64,000 nt of DNA from Bacteroidales bacterium SW299 (GTDB lineage Bacteria > Bacteroidota > Bacteroidia > Bacteroidales > Bacteroidaceae): assembly GCA_019550975.1 (NCBI GenBank), contig SDWH01000006.1, positions 1 to 64,000 on the forward strand, read 5' to 3'. Positions 16,785 through 26,537 of the stretch are shown piece by piece. The first letter of the stretch is position 1. The number at the start of each line of letters is the position of its first letter. A program made the position numbers and the translations under genes. Below the pieces are notes generated by a model, which did no database searches, was not told the origin of the DNA, and saw nothing but the letters and a program-made list of their open reading frames with translations.

Positions 16785-17332
16785 CGGCGTTTTTTGTCTA
16801 CTCTTCCGCCTTGCATCCAGCACCTTTTGTAGTAGGGTTCGCTCAGGCTGCTCACGATGACTCCCTGGCTGGAACTGGCATGTATGAATCGTCCTTCCTT
16901 CAGGTATATGCCCACATGGTTGGCCTTTCTTTTTCTCTGCCCGTCATGAAAGAACACGAGGTCGCCTTCCTGCAGTCTGTTTCTGGACACCCGCCGGCAG
17001 TCTTTTGTGCGCTGGTCTTCCGAGCTTCGGTTAAGCTTCTTGTGATATACTTTTTTGTAGATGGCATAAGTAAGACCCGAGCAGTCCACTCCCCGGATCG
17101 AGTTTCCGCCGTATCGGTAGGGCGTGCCTATCCATTTGGCCGATTCGATGTAGAGCGGATGATAATCGTCCATTTCGATGTCCATGTCGAGGCAGATAGC
17201 CGCATGTGCAAGCTGGTAATAGTTCAATCGTGGTGCCGTTGTCTTGCAGGAAGACAAAGCCAGCACCACGATTGCAAACAACAGATATTTTGTCAGTGTA
17301 GAAAGTCTGTACATACTTCGGAGCATTTTCAT
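16781..17332 (-). CDS. NlpC/P60 family lipoprotein (cell-wall peptidase)
   Basis: 183 residues. A lipoprotein signal ends LALSSC (Cys at about 29), so the protein is probably anchored in the outer membrane. The NlpC/P60 domain follows: WIGTPYRYGGNSIRGVDCSG with the catalytic Cys, ANHVGIYL with the catalytic His, and RFIHASSSQGV. It hydrolyses peptidoglycan stem peptides. It overlaps the DUF4858-like gene by 4 bp. Starts at 17326 or 17314 are also possible. Confidence 0.9.
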   Translation of the reverse strand: MKMLRSMYRLSTLTKYLLFAIVVLALSSCKTTAPRLNYYQLAHAAICLDMDIEMDDYHPLYIESAKWIGTPYRYGGNSIRGVDCSGLTYAIYKKVYHKKLNRSSEDQRTKDCRRVSRNRLQEGDLVFFHDGQRKRKANHVGIYLKEGRFIHASSSQGVIVSSLSEPYYKRCWMQGGRVDKKRR

Positions 17333-17395
17333 TCAGACAAAAGTAGCGAAATTCTGCCTGTGTCACGCTTTCGTTTAGACTATTTTAAAGGAAAA

Positions 17396-18127
17396 TCAGT
17401 TTTCTTTCTCCGCTTCGCCGTCTTCTTTCCATTCGAAGTAGCTTTCGAGTTCCTTTTCCGCCTCTCCGCTGTTGTTGGTCAGGTCGCGGATAATGGCGCC
17501 GTGTTCAAGCAAAGCGATGCGCGAGCTGATTTCAACCGTATGCAGCAAGTTGTGGCTTGAAACCAGTATGGTTGCTCCGGTTGTCTGGTTATACTCTTTG
17601 AGCAGGTACTTGAGTGCGGATTGCGAAGTCGGGTCGAGAAAGTTGAACGGTTCGTCGAGGATGAGCAGGGACGGATTGTGAATCAGTGCCCCGATAATGC
17701 CCACCTTCTGCTTGTTGCCCGCCGACAGGTTTCGGATGTAAGTCTTCTGTCCTTTTATCTCTCCGTTCATGAAGCGCTCGAACCGGTCGGTGCGTTCCTG
17801 AACCGTTGCCTTGTCAAGTCTGTATGCTTTTCCTATGAACTGGAAATATTCGTCAGGCGTGAGATAGTCTATCAGAAAGCTTTCGTCCATATAGGCTCCG
17901 GTCGTTTCTTTCCACCGCTCGTTTCGGCTTACATCCTCTCCATCGATCAGAATGCGTCCGTCATCGGCTTTCAGCAGATCCAGCATCAGCCGGAAAAGCG
18001 TGGTCTTTCCGGCTCCGTTGTTGCCTACAAGCCCCAGCATTTCCCCTTCGGGAATCCGGTATTCGGCGATGTCGACGGCAGTTTTTTCGCCGTAGCTTTT
18101 TTTCAGTTGTTCTATCTGTATTTTCAT
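17396..18127 (-). CDS. ABC transporter ATP-binding protein
   Basis: 243 residues. Walker A GNNGAGKT (35-42), signature LSAGNKQKV (134-142), Walker B LLILDEP (154-160) and the H-loop SSHN. It pairs with the DUF5687 membrane protein 21 bp upstream, in the same direction. DUF5687 proteins are Bacteroidetes ABC-2-like permeases. The exported substrate is unknown. Confidence 0.92.
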   Translation of the reverse strand: MKIQIEQLKKSYGEKTAVDIAEYRIPEGEMLGLVGNNGAGKTTLFRLMLDLLKADDGRILIDGEDVSRNERWKETTGAYMDESFLIDYLTPDEYFQFIGKAYRLDKATVQERTDRFERFMNGEIKGQKTYIRNLSAGNKQKVGIIGALIHNPSLLILDEPFNFLDPTSQSALKYLLKEYNQTTGATILVSSHNLLHTVEISSRIALLEHGAIIRDLTNNSGEAEKELESYFEWKEDGEAEKEN

Positions 18128-18148
18128 GCTTTTTACGTTTATCAGAAG

Positions 18149-19639
18149 TTATCGTGTATTTCTCAGGCTTTCCATTGTATGGTATCGCCTTTTCATGATT
18201 TGCCGGTAGATGGCCTTGAGCCATACAGGCTGCATGATCATTCCGCCAAGGCCGGCAGCAAGACAGATCCAGTTTCCGGCTGCATCGCCCACAACGATTG
18301 GCAGTACCTTGGACAGCAGGATAGGAAGGAACAGCGCGACGGCAACGGTCACCGACTGATAGGCTGTGTTCCATTGTCCTTTTCCCCACAGGGAGGCGGT
18401 CAGAGGGGCTGTCTTGTCGTTGAATATGGCCAGGCACATCAGCATCGGCAGTGTAATTCCCGCCGTGAAGAAGAGCTGCCCCATGACATAAGCGAACGGC
18501 AGGCTGCTCCATATGCAGGAAGGAAGCAGGCAAGCCAGCGGAACTGCCAGCAGCAGACAGTGCATGTAGTATTTTCCCTTCAGCAGGTTGTAGAGCGAGC
18601 CTTTCCTTGCCATGATTCCGTCAAGATAGTTTCCCTCATAAGCCATGATGCGGGAAAGAATGGCCACACCATACGAGCAGAAGCAATACACACAGTAGAA
18701 ATAGACCATGAACGGGGACTGGGCCTGTTCGTCATCGGATGTCATCCCGAACAGCATGGCGGCGAAAAGCGCAATGCATACTGTCAGCGTCTTGAAGTTG
18801 GCGCTTGTTGCCTTGTTGCGGGTGATGAGCTTCATCTCCAGCCGCATGAGTTCGCCCGTTTCGCCGAACTTGTCCAGCCAGCCGAACTGTCTGACGTGCT
18901 TTATGCGCGTATCTTCTTTGCGGGCCAGCTCGTTGTAGATTGCCTTATGCTGGACGGAACTGTTCAGATACCATAGCAGGACGATGGCAGCCAGCACGGA
19001 CAGGAACGCCAGCGGATTCCATCGGATCATCGCGTCGCCAAGCCACATGCTCGCGCTGCTGACGCCTCCTCCGGTCGCCAGTTCGGCAACCAGCAGTCCT
19101 GCGTAGAGCAGGACAGGCAGCAGAATCCAGATGACGTGCGAACGTATCAGCGTGCGTGCCAGCACCGACCAGTAGGCGTTCATCACTGTCAGCAGCCAGA
19201 TGCCCAGCGCATAGCCGGCCATTCCGGAGATGCCGAAGTATCGGGCGACGGTGAGGAAGCCGAAAGGAACGAACAGGAAGAGCCAGAACAGATTGAAGAG
19301 TTTCAGCCCTGTCTGCAATAGCAGCGTGTTCATGATTTGCTGCTTCGGTATGGGAAGGAGCAGATACGGCTTTATTTCCTGCGAGGGCAGGGGAAGCATG
19401 AATCTTACAAGGAAGTCGATGAACAGGAAAATGGTCAGTCCGCCGTTCATCATGTCGTATGCTTCGAGATGCCGTACTTCTTTAAACGCAAAGGACAGCG
19501 ATACCCCGATAAATGCGAGGTATGCTGCCCAGAATGCGACAAACACATAAACCAGCGCCTTGGCATACCGGTTTTTGTCGTAGATCGGACTTCTCCGTTC
19601 GGCCAGGCGTTGGTTGTGCCGGATTGTTTTCAGTAACAT
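18149..19639 (-). CDS. DUF5687 family ABC-2-like permease
   Basis: 496 residues with about twelve hydrophobic segments spread along the length. The opening (LLKTIRHNQRLAERRSPIYDK) and the ending (LKAIYRQIMKRRYHTMESLR) fit the DUF5687 family, the membrane half of an ABC exporter. Its ATPase follows 21 bp downstream; its own start is 6 bp after the M16 peptidase stop, so the three genes are likely one operon. Confidence 0.85.
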   Translation of the reverse strand: MLLKTIRHNQRLAERRSPIYDKNRYAKALVYVFVAFWAAYLAFIGVSLSFAFKEVRHLEAYDMMNGGLTIFLFIDFLVRFMLPLPSQEIKPYLLLPIPKQQIMNTLLLQTGLKLFNLFWLFLFVPFGFLTVARYFGISGMAGYALGIWLLTVMNAYWSVLARTLIRSHVIWILLPVLLYAGLLVAELATGGGVSSASMWLGDAMIRWNPLAFLSVLAAIVLLWYLNSSVQHKAIYNELARKEDTRIKHVRQFGWLDKFGETGELMRLEMKLITRNKATSANFKTLTVCIALFAAMLFGMTSDDEQAQSPFMVYFYCVYCFCSYGVAILSRIMAYEGNYLDGIMARKGSLYNLLKGKYYMHCLLLAVPLACLLPSCIWSSLPFAYVMGQLFFTAGITLPMLMCLAIFNDKTAPLTASLWGKGQWNTAYQSVTVAVALFLPILLSKVLPIVVGDAAGNWICLAAGLGGMIMQPVWLKAIYRQIMKRRYHTMESLRNTR

Positions 19640-19645
19640 TTTCCT

Positions 19646-22459
19646 TTATTTGTTTACGGGAGAACTCATGCTTACTTCAATCTGGTTGTTCTGTCCGAAG
19701 AATGCTTTGGCGAAAGCCTTCAGGTCGTTTGCCGTGATGCTCTTCACCGTATCTTCGTAGCCGGTGTTCATGTCCAGATTTTCCCAGTAGTATTCTATGA
19801 TTCTGTTCACCCAGTAACCGTTTTCCTTCTGGTTCTGCTGGTAGGTTTTCAGCATGTATTCCTTCACCTTGTTCAGGTCGTCTTCCTTCGGACCGTCGGC
19901 GATGAAGTCGCTGATGCCTTTTTTGATCAGTCCGACCATTGCTTCGCGTCTTGCAGGATCCGTGTCGAAATAAATCTGGAATCTTCCTTCTTCCTTCGGA
20001 TATTTTTCGATGCCTCCGTTACAGCTTACTCCGTATGTTCCTCCGGCCTCTTCGCGTACAGTCTGCGTGTAGAGGATGTCCAGCAATTGGGCCATAATGC
20101 TCATCATGATGCTGTTCTTCTGCGTATATGCGCACTTGCCGCTGTTGAGGATGATGACAGTTGATTTCGGGGTTTCCAGGTTGCGCACGAAGTCGTTGTT
20201 GTAGATGCCCTGGCGGATATCCATCTTGTTGTCGCGGAAACTCTCCTGACGCTTGATGGTAGGCAGTCCGCCAAGATACTGCTCGATGAGCGGGGTTGCC
20301 GCGGCGAGGTCGATGTTGCCGACCAGAACGAAGGTGAAGTCGCCCGCTTCGGCAAAACGGTCTTTATAGAGCGACATGACTTTGTTATAGTCAATCTTGT
20401 CGAGCATATCAGCCTGCAAGTCGAGCGCACGCGGGTGGTTGTTGTAGAGAGCCACTCTCAATGTATCGCTGAATGCAGCCATCGGGTTGGCCTCCTGGTT
20501 GCTCAGAGAAGCTTTCATACGCTGGATGAACGAAGTGTAGGCAGCCTGGTCCATGCGCGGCGCCGTGAAGCGCAGATAGGTAAGCTGGAGCATCGTTTCC
20601 AGATCTTTCGGCGAGCAGCTTCCGGAAAGGGTTTCGGTAAGCGTGTTTACCCAGGCATTGGCAGAAGCTACCTTGCCAGCCAGCACCTTGTCGAGGTCAA
20701 CGCTGCTGAAGTTGCCGAGGCCGCCCACTGATACGATATCGTTCAGCAGGCTGTACTGAAGCACGTCGCTGTCGTTGAACAGGGAGTTTCCGCCCGGGCT
20801 GTATGCGCTCATGCGGATTTCGTCGGCCTTGAAGTCTGTCGGCTTCACGATGACGCGCACGCCGTTGCTCAAGGTCAGGACAGTCGATCCGAACTGTCCC
20901 GCTTCTGTCTTCACCACCTTGCCAGCCTGCGGTTTCTCTTTCATGAGCGGTTCGTCGGATACTTTGTCGGCATACGGTTCCAGCTTTTCGGCGCGCACTT
21001 TGTCGATAACGCCTTTCAGTTCGGCCTCAGTCGGATATTTCATGCCCTCTTTTTCGGGGCAGAAGGCGCAGAGCACGATGTTGTTTTCCTTGATAAGCTG
21101 CTTCATGAATTCGTTGACTGCCTCAACCGGAATGTTGGGGACAATCTGGTTCATGATGGCATACTCATTCTCGATGCCCGGAATCGGCTCGTTGTCGATG
21201 AAGTGTCTGACGTATTCCTGTACGTATGTGCCTGTCTTCTGTTTGTCACGCTCGTTGTAGGCTACTTCCAGCATTCTCAGATAGTCGGCCTTGGCGCGTG
21301 CATATTCGCTTGCAGTGAACCCGAACTGGCGGACCCGTTCGATTTCCTTCATGAGAGCCTCTGTTGAGGTCAGCACCCCGTCTTCTTTGGCTACGGCGAG
21401 TCCGATGAACGCGCCTTTCGTCTTGGCCACCAGGAATTCTCCGTCGTATGCCTGCGCTTGCAGGAAGGGCGGGTTTGCCTGCTGTGTCAGTTCGCTCAGG
21501 CGGGCGTTCAGCATGCTGGCGATCATATACTTCATGTAGTTCACAACCAGGTAGCTCATGTTGCTCTTCTGGTCGTTCGGGAACGCATCGTGCTTGTGGA
21601 ACAGATAGATGATGGGAACCACCTGCTCCTTGTCTTTTGCGATGGCCACAATCGGTTCGTCGTTGTCCGATACGGGGAAGTATTCGCGCGTGGCTGCATT
21701 GGCTGGCATTTCGATGGAGGAGAAGACGGACTTGATTTTCTGTTCGATCTTGTCCACATCGATATCGCCGACAACGATGATTCCCTGCTGGTCGGGGCGG
21801 TACCATTTCTCATAGTAGTCGCGGAGAGCCTGGTAGGGGAAGTTGTCTATCACTTCCATCGTTCCGATAGGCAGGCGGTAGGCATATTTGCTGCCTTTGT
21901 AGATCACGGGGAACACCTTTTCGTACATGCGCATCATGGCGCTTGAGCGGGTGCGCCATTCTTCATGGATCACGCCGCGCTCCTTGTCGATTTCTTTCGG
22001 GTCGAGGGTGAGGTCGTTGGCCCAGTCGTGCAGGATGAGCAGACAGGAGTCAACGAGGCTTTCGCGGACGGGCACGTTCGTGATGTTGTAGACCGTTTCG
22101 TCTACCGACGTGTAGGCGTTGAGGTTTACTCCGAACTTTACGCCGTTCTGTTCAAGATATTCACGGAGCAGATCTCCCGGGAAGTTCGTTGTCCCGTTGA
22201 AGCACATGTGTTCCAGAAAATGAGCCAGTCCCCTCTGGTTGTCATCTTCAAGAATAGAGCCCACTTTCTGGGCAATGTAAAAGTCAACCTGGTTTTCCGG
22301 CAGTTCGTTGTGACGGATATAGTAGGTCAGCCCGTTGTCGAGTTTGCCGATGCGCACGTTCGGGTCTGTCGGAATCGGAGGCATCTGCTGGGCAAATGCC
22401 GCTCCCGCACTTCCCATAAGGAAGACGGCGATGAGAGTTTTTCTAAAAAAGTTTTTCAT
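19646..22459 (-). CDS. M16 (insulinase/pitrilysin) family zinc protease, exported
   Basis: 937 residues from MKNFFRKTLIAVF at 22459. The frame is open upstream, but that extension lacks a signal and reads as non-coding. A signal peptide (1-23, ending AFAQ) is followed by an active M16 domain with the inverted zinc motif H80-FLE-H84 and RGVIHEEWRTR as the distal Glu region. The middle and C-terminal M16-like domains lack the motif, the usual four-domain pitrilysin layout. It acts in the periplasm on peptides. First gene of the run with the DUF5687 exporter. Confidence 0.92.
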   Translation of the reverse strand: MKNFFRKTLIAVFLMGSAGAAFAQQMPPIPTDPNVRIGKLDNGLTYYIRHNELPENQVDFYIAQKVGSILEDDNQRGLAHFLEHMCFNGTTNFPGDLLREYLEQNGVKFGVNLNAYTSVDETVYNITNVPVRESLVDSCLLILHDWANDLTLDPKEIDKERGVIHEEWRTRSSAMMRMYEKVFPVIYKGSKYAYRLPIGTMEVIDNFPYQALRDYYEKWYRPDQQGIIVVGDIDVDKIEQKIKSVFSSIEMPANAATREYFPVSDNDEPIVAIAKDKEQVVPIIYLFHKHDAFPNDQKSNMSYLVVNYMKYMIASMLNARLSELTQQANPPFLQAQAYDGEFLVAKTKGAFIGLAVAKEDGVLTSTEALMKEIERVRQFGFTASEYARAKADYLRMLEVAYNERDKQKTGTYVQEYVRHFIDNEPIPGIENEYAIMNQIVPNIPVEAVNEFMKQLIKENNIVLCAFCPEKEGMKYPTEAELKGVIDKVRAEKLEPYADKVSDEPLMKEKPQAGKVVKTEAGQFGSTVLTLSNGVRVIVKPTDFKADEIRMSAYSPGGNSLFNDSDVLQYSLLNDIVSVGGLGNFSSVDLDKVLAGKVASANAWVNTLTETLSGSCSPKDLETMLQLTYLRFTAPRMDQAAYTSFIQRMKASLSNQEANPMAAFSDTLRVALYNNHPRALDLQADMLDKIDYNKVMSLYKDRFAEAGDFTFVLVGNIDLAAATPLIEQYLGGLPTIKRQESFRDNKMDIRQGIYNNDFVRNLETPKSTVIILNSGKCAYTQKNSIMMSIMAQLLDILYTQTVREEAGGTYGVSCNGGIEKYPKEEGRFQIYFDTDPARREAMVGLIKKGISDFIADGPKEDDLNKVKEYMLKTYQQNQKENGYWVNRIIEYYWENLDMNTGYEDTVKSITANDLKAFAKAFFGQNNQIEVSMSSPVNK

Positions 22460-22493
22460 ATGACAAATGATGGTTAGTTTTCCGTTCTTTGGT

Positions 22494-23441
22494 TCAGAGC
22501 ATTCCTTCGGCCGAAAGGTAACGTTCGGCCTCGATGGCGGCCTTGCATCCGCTTCCTGCTGCTGTAACGGCCTGGCGGTAGTGCGGGTCGGCCACGTCGC
22601 CGGCTGCAAAAACGCCCGGAACGCCGGTGCGCGGAGTGCCCGGTTCTGTAATGATGTATCCGGTTTCATCAGTCTTTACCCACGGCTTGAAGATGTCCGA
22701 ATTGGGCTTGTGGCCGATGGCGAGGAAGAATCCGTCGATGGCTACGTCGTAGCGTTCTTCGTCGGGCTGTCCCATGCGTTTCACCACATGCATTCCCTCC
22801 ACGCCGTTGTCGCCGTAAAGCCCTACGGCATTGTGTTCGAAGAGCACGGTGATGTTCGGATGGTTCATCACCCGTTCCTGCATGATCTTGGACGCGCGCA
22901 GATAGGGCTTGCGCACCACCACGTACACCTTGCTGGCAAGTCCGGCCAGATAGACAGCCTCTTCGCAGGCAGTATCCCCTCCGCCCACGACAGCTACCGT
23001 CTTTTTGCGGTAGAAGAATCCGTCGCAGGTGGCGCAGGCGCTGACTCCCATGCCGGCGTATTTCTTCTCGTCTTCCAGTCCGAGGTATTTGGCTGTGGCG
23101 CCGGTCGAGATGATAACCGTGTCGGCCGTGATTTCTTTTTCCTCATCTATAATAAAGGTATAGGGAACTTTGCTGAGGTCGGCCTTTGTGACGATTCCTC
23201 GCCGGATGTCTGCTCCGAAACGTTCGGCTTGTTTGCGCAGGTCGTCCATCAGCACAGGACCGGTTACACCTTCCGGATACCCCGGGAAATTCTCCACTTC
23301 GGTTGTGGTGGTCAGCTGCCCTCCGGGCTGAAGACCTTCGTACATGACGGGAGCGATGTTTGCACGTCCCGCATAGATTGCTGCTGTATATCCGGCAGGT
23401 CCCGAACCGATAATCAAGCATTTTACATGTTCTGTTGCCAT
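22494..23441 (-). CDS. trxB: Thioredoxin-disulfide reductase
   Basis: 315 residues, full length. FAD-binding GSGPAGYTAAIYAGR near the N-terminus, redox-active C136-A-T-C139 (CATCDGFFYR), NADPH-binding VVGGGDTACEEA and the C-terminal FAD motif GVFAAGDV. It keeps thioredoxin reduced using NADPH. A -7 box lies on the minus strand upstream (23494-23501). It is 35 bp upstream of the M16 gene, same direction. Confidence 0.97.
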   Translation of the reverse strand: MATEHVKCLIIGSGPAGYTAAIYAGRANIAPVMYEGLQPGGQLTTTTEVENFPGYPEGVTGPVLMDDLRKQAERFGADIRRGIVTKADLSKVPYTFIIDEEKEITADTVIISTGATAKYLGLEDEKKYAGMGVSACATCDGFFYRKKTVAVVGGGDTACEEAVYLAGLASKVYVVVRKPYLRASKIMQERVMNHPNITVLFEHNAVGLYGDNGVEGMHVVKRMGQPDEERYDVAIDGFFLAIGHKPNSDIFKPWVKTDETGYIITEPGTPRTGVPGVFAAGDVADPHYRQAVTAAGSGCKAAIEAERYLSAEGML

Positions 23442-23493
23442 AATTCGTTTGAATGTTTAATGTTGATGTTCTTTTCCGTATGGAAAATTATGA

Positions 23494-23501
23494 CAAAAAT
23501 A
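23494..23501 (-). promoter_or_regulatory. -7 box of trxB
   Basis: Minus-strand TATTTTTG matches TAnnTTTG, about 53 bp before the trxB ATG. No convincing -33 element. Confidence 0.5.
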
Positions 23502-23660
23502 GGTCTTTTTTTGCTTTAGAATGTAATAATTTGCGCATTTTGTTCAGGAGGGAGGCGAGATTTGTTGTTTTTCCTTCCTTTTTCTTTGTGTTTCTGATAG
23601 CCGGGATTGTTTTCCGGAGCAGGCGGGAAGGCCGGTTTTCGTGACAGATTCTGTATCTCT

Positions 23661-23740
23661 AGCCTGGAAATGTATATCTCCTGCCTGAAGATGCACATCT
23701 CTAGCTTGAGGATGTCTGTCTTCAGGCTGGAGATGAAGAA
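23661..23740 (+). repeat. Tandem array of 21-bp repeats, family B copy 1
   Basis: GC[C/T]TG cores recur at 23662, 23683 and 23704, with a last one at about 23725; the spacing is 21 bp. Each unit reads roughly AGCCTGAAGATGCATATCTCT. The array ends GGCTGGAGATGAAG. The same family occurs at 39671-39748, with the same last-unit ending. It lies in the 478-bp trxB-aspS divergent region, 180 bp before aspS; apart from this array and the two promoters I see nothing else there. Confidence 0.78.
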
Positions 23741-23846
23741 TGTTTCGGAACATTCCGGCCTTTCCCGTGTTTGGCATCCGGTTTCTCCGGTGCGGCTTGC
23801 CGGGGCCTGTGCCTCGTGCGGGAATCGCACAAAGTGGCTGCCGCAT

Positions 23847-23878
23847 GTTGCATAAATCAAAAAATGATGCTAACTTTG
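23847..23878 (+). promoter_or_regulatory. aspS promoter
   Basis: GTTG at 23847-23850, a 20-bp spacer, then TAACTTTG at 23871-23878, a full Bacteroidetes promoter. The start is about 41 bp downstream of the -7 box. Confidence 0.75.
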
Positions 23879-23919
23879 TCGGTCAATAAAATTAAAAAAA
23901 CCAACATTTATAAAATAAT

Positions 23920-25677
23920 ATGTTCAGAAGTCATACTTGCGGCGAGTTGCGACTTGCCGATGCAGGCAAAAACGTGACGCTGGCCGGATGGGTGCAGCGT
24001 TCGCGTAAAATGGGAGGGATGACCTTTGTGGATCTCCGCGACCGTTACGGCATCACCCAACTTGTTTTCAATGCGGAAGTGAATGCCGAACTTTGTGAAC
24101 GCGCCAATCACTTGGGCCGTGAATTTGTGATTCAGGCAAAAGGGACTGTAAGCGAACGTTCAAGCAAGAATGCCAATATTCCTACCGGGGAAATCGAAAT
24201 CATCGTTTCGGAACTGAATGTGCTGAATGCCGCTCAGACTCCTCCGTTCACTATCGAAGACAATACGGACGGCGGAGATGACCTGCGCATGAAGTACCGT
24301 TATCTGGACTTGCGGCGTACGGCAGTGCGCAAGAACCTGGAACTCCGCCACCGCATGACGATGGAGGTTCGCCGTTATCTCGACAGCAAAGGCTTTCTTG
24401 AAGTGGAAACCCCGATGCTTATCGGGTCGACTCCCGAAGGCGCCCGCGACTTTGTCGTTCCTTCGCGCATGAATCCGGGGCAGTTCTATGCGCTGCCGCA
24501 ATCTCCGCAGACGCTCAAGCAGCTGCTGATGGTTTCGGGCTTCGACCGCTATTTCCAGATCGTGAAATGTTTCCGCGACGAGGATCTCCGCGCCGACCGC
24601 CAGCCGGAGTTTACCCAGATTGACTGCGAAATGAGCTTTGTTGAACAGGAAGACATTATCCAGACATTCGAAGGCATGGCCAAGCATCTTTTCAAGGAAC
24701 TGCGCGGCGTTGAGCTTTCAGAGCCTTTCCAGCGGATGCCGTGGGCGGACGCAATGAAATATTACGGAAGCGACAAGCCCGATTTGCGTTTCGGCATGAA
24801 GTTCGTGGAACTGATGGATGTGCTGAAGGGCTACGGCTTCTCAGTGTTTGACAATGCTGCCTATATCGGAGGTATCTGTGCGGAAGGCGCGGCACACTAT
24901 ACGCGCAAGCAGCTTGACCATCTGACCGATTTCGTCAAGCGGCCGCAGATCGGCGCGAAGGGCATGGTCTATGCACGTATCGAGGCTGACGGCACGGTTA
25001 AGTCAAGCGTCGACAAGTTCTACAGCCAGGATGTGCTTCAGCAGATGAAGGAAGCCTTCGGCGCGAAGCCGGGCGACCTGATTCTCATCCTTAGCGGCGA
25101 CGATGCGATGAAGACGCGCAAGCAGTTGTGCGAGCTGCGTCTGGAAATGGGCAACCAGCTGGGACTGCGCGACAAGAACAAGTTTGCCTGCCTGTGGGTT
25201 GTTGACTTCCCGATGTTTGAATGGAGCGAAGAGGAAGGCCGCCTGATGGCCATGCATCATCCGTTCACTCATCCGAAGGATGAAGACATTCCTTTGCTGG
25301 ATACAAATCCGGCTGCCGTGCGTGCAGACGCATACGATATGGTTGTGAACGGCGTAGAAGTGGGAGGCGGCTCTATCCGTATCCACGACTCCGCGCTTCA
25401 GGAAAAGATGTTCGAGATTCTGGGATTCACGCCGGAAAAGGCCCGCGAGCAGTTCGGCTTCCTGATGAATGCCTTCAAGTTCGGTGCTCCTCCTCACGGA
25501 GGTCTGGCATACGGCCTTGACCGTTGGGTTTCTCTGTTTGCAGGCCTTGACTCGATCCGTGACTGCATCGCATTCCCGAAGAACAACTCGGGCCGCGACG
25601 TGATGCTGGATGCTCCGGGTTATCTCGACCAGAAACAGTTGGATGAGCTGCACCTGAAAGTGGATATTGAAGAATAA
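23920..25677 (+). CDS. aspS: Aspartyl-tRNA synthetase
   Basis: 585 residues, the bacterial-type length. N-terminal OB-fold anticodon-binding domain ([40 protein letters not shown]). Class II catalytic core with motif 2 ([20 protein letters not shown]), the bacterial GAD insertion and motif 3 ([17 protein letters not shown]). It charges tRNA-Asp. Preceded by its own promoter; a GtrA gene follows 19 bp downstream. Confidence 0.98.
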   Translation: MFRSHTCGELRLADAGKNVTLAGWVQRSRKMGGMTFVDLRDRYGITQLVFNAEVNAELCERANHLGREFVIQAKGTVSERSSKNANIPTGEIEIIVSELNVLNAAQTPPFTIEDNTDGGDDLRMKYRYLDLRRTAVRKNLELRHRMTMEVRRYLDSKGFLEVETPMLIGSTPEGARDFVVPSRMNPGQFYALPQSPQTLKQLLMVSGFDRYFQIVKCFRDEDLRADRQPEFTQIDCEMSFVEQEDIIQTFEGMAKHLFKELRGVELSEPFQRMPWADAMKYYGSDKPDLRFGMKFVELMDVLKGYGFSVFDNAAYIGGICAEGAAHYTRKQLDHLTDFVKRPQIGAKGMVYARIEADGTVKSSVDKFYSQDVLQQMKEAFGAKPGDLILILSGDDAMKTRKQLCELRLEMGNQLGLRDKNKFACLWVVDFPMFEWSEEEGRLMAMHHPFTHPKDEDIPLLDTNPAAVRADAYDMVVNGVEVGGGSIRIHDSALQEKMFEILGFTPEKAREQFGFLMNAFKFGAPPHGGLAYGLDRWVSLFAGLDSIRDCIAFPKNNSGRDVMLDAPGYLDQKQLDELHLKVDIEE

Positions 25678-25696
25678 TCAGAAACCGAAACACCGG

Positions 25697-26086
25697 ATGA
25701 AAGAATCTGTGCGTATTTTCCGCTTTGCAATGGTGGGCACCCTCAATGCTTTGATCACGGCCCTGGTCGTATGGCTGCTGATGCACATTGAGGGAGAGAG
25801 CTACATTACCGCCAACATCATTGCGTATGTCATTGCGCAGATCCATAATTTTATCTGGTGCAAATACTGGATATTTCCTTTGGAGTCCGGCGACAAAAAA
25901 AATAGCATCTGGCATCAGATGCTATTTTTTGCCGGAGCTTTCCTGCTGGCCTACAGCGCGCAGTTCTTGTTTCTTCTCATGCTTGTCGAGCTGCTGCATT
26001 GCAATGAATATCTGGCGCAGTTTCTCGGCCTCTTCATCTACGGTGCAGTCAACTTCATGACCAACAAGCACGTTACGTTCCGTTAG
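25697..26086 (+). CDS. GtrA family membrane protein
   Basis: 129 residues from the ATG at 25697. Four hydrophobic helices; the family opening FRFAMVGTLNALITALVVW and ending FLGLFIYGAVNFMTNKHVTFR are clear. GtrA proteins are thought to move lipid-linked sugars across the membrane. The coding sequence contains a perfect terminator-like hairpin at 25897-25930. Its stop overlaps the stop of the convergent ACT-domain gene. Confidence 0.88.
   Translation: MKESVRIFRFAMVGTLNALITALVVWLLMHIEGESYITANIIAYVIAQIHNFIWCKYWIFPLESGDKKNSIWHQMLFFAGAFLLAYSAQFLFLLMLVELLHCNEYLAQFLGLFIYGAVNFMTNKHVTFR
25897..25930 (+). terminator. Perfect terminator-like hairpin inside the GtrA gene
   Basis: Arms of 15 bp (25897-25911 and 25916-25930) are exact complements with a 4-nt loop GCAT. 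The upstream side is an A-run and the downstream side ends in T6, the form of an intrinsic terminator in both directions. It falls mid-gene, encoding KKNSIWHQMLFF. Confidence 0.55.
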
Positions 26087-26511
26087 GCCATTTCAATGAG
26101 GTGCTGTTCTTCGATGTAGTTCAGTCCCTTTTCCAGAATCACCTGACGTGTCAGATCCGGATTGTCGGTGCGGAACACCAGTATTCCTTTGCCCGACAGC
26201 AGGAATGAATAGAGATAAGAAATCCCTATGCCGGCTTCACTGAAGCTGCGTATGGCGTCGGCGGCCCGTCCCGGACGGTTGTCGAGCATGATGGCGAACA
26301 CGTCAGACAGATTCGCGGATATTCCTGCCTGTCTGAGCGTTTCGTAAGCCCGCATCGGTTCAGAACAGATGATGCGGTAAATTCCATATTCCACCGTGTC
26401 CGAGATGGTGGAGGCGATCAGCTGGATTTTCGCTTCCTTAAGCAGTTCGAGCACTCGCAGAAGTGTTCCGGACTTGTTCTCTATAAATACAGACAATTGA
26501 TGTACGGTCAT
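26083..26511 (-). CDS. ACT-domain amino-acid-binding protein
   Basis: 142 residues from MTVHQLSVF at 26511 (an ATG three codons upstream is possible). Two tandem ACT domains: HQLSVFIENKSGTLLRVLELL (about 3-70) and a second (about 71-140, VFAIMLDNRPGRAADAIRSF). ACT domains bind amino acids as regulatory modules. It lies 26 bp downstream of the phenylacetate-CoA-ligase-like gene; the pairing is common in anaerobes and suggests sensing of an aromatic or branched amino acid. Confidence 0.85.
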   Translation of the reverse strand: MTVHQLSVFIENKSGTLLRVLELLKEAKIQLIASTISDTVEYGIYRIICSEPMRAYETLRQAGISANLSDVFAIMLDNRPGRAADAIRSFSEAGIGISYLYSFLLSGKGILVFRTDNPDLTRQVILEKGLNYIEEQHLIEMA

Positions 26512-26537
26512 AGGTATCATTCTTTTTGAGATTATGC

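Noticed and set aside
22460..22669. 70-residue upstream extension of the M16 protease
   Set aside because: It overlaps the trxB 3' region, lacks a signal peptide, and the ATG at 22459 begins a textbook signal sequence.
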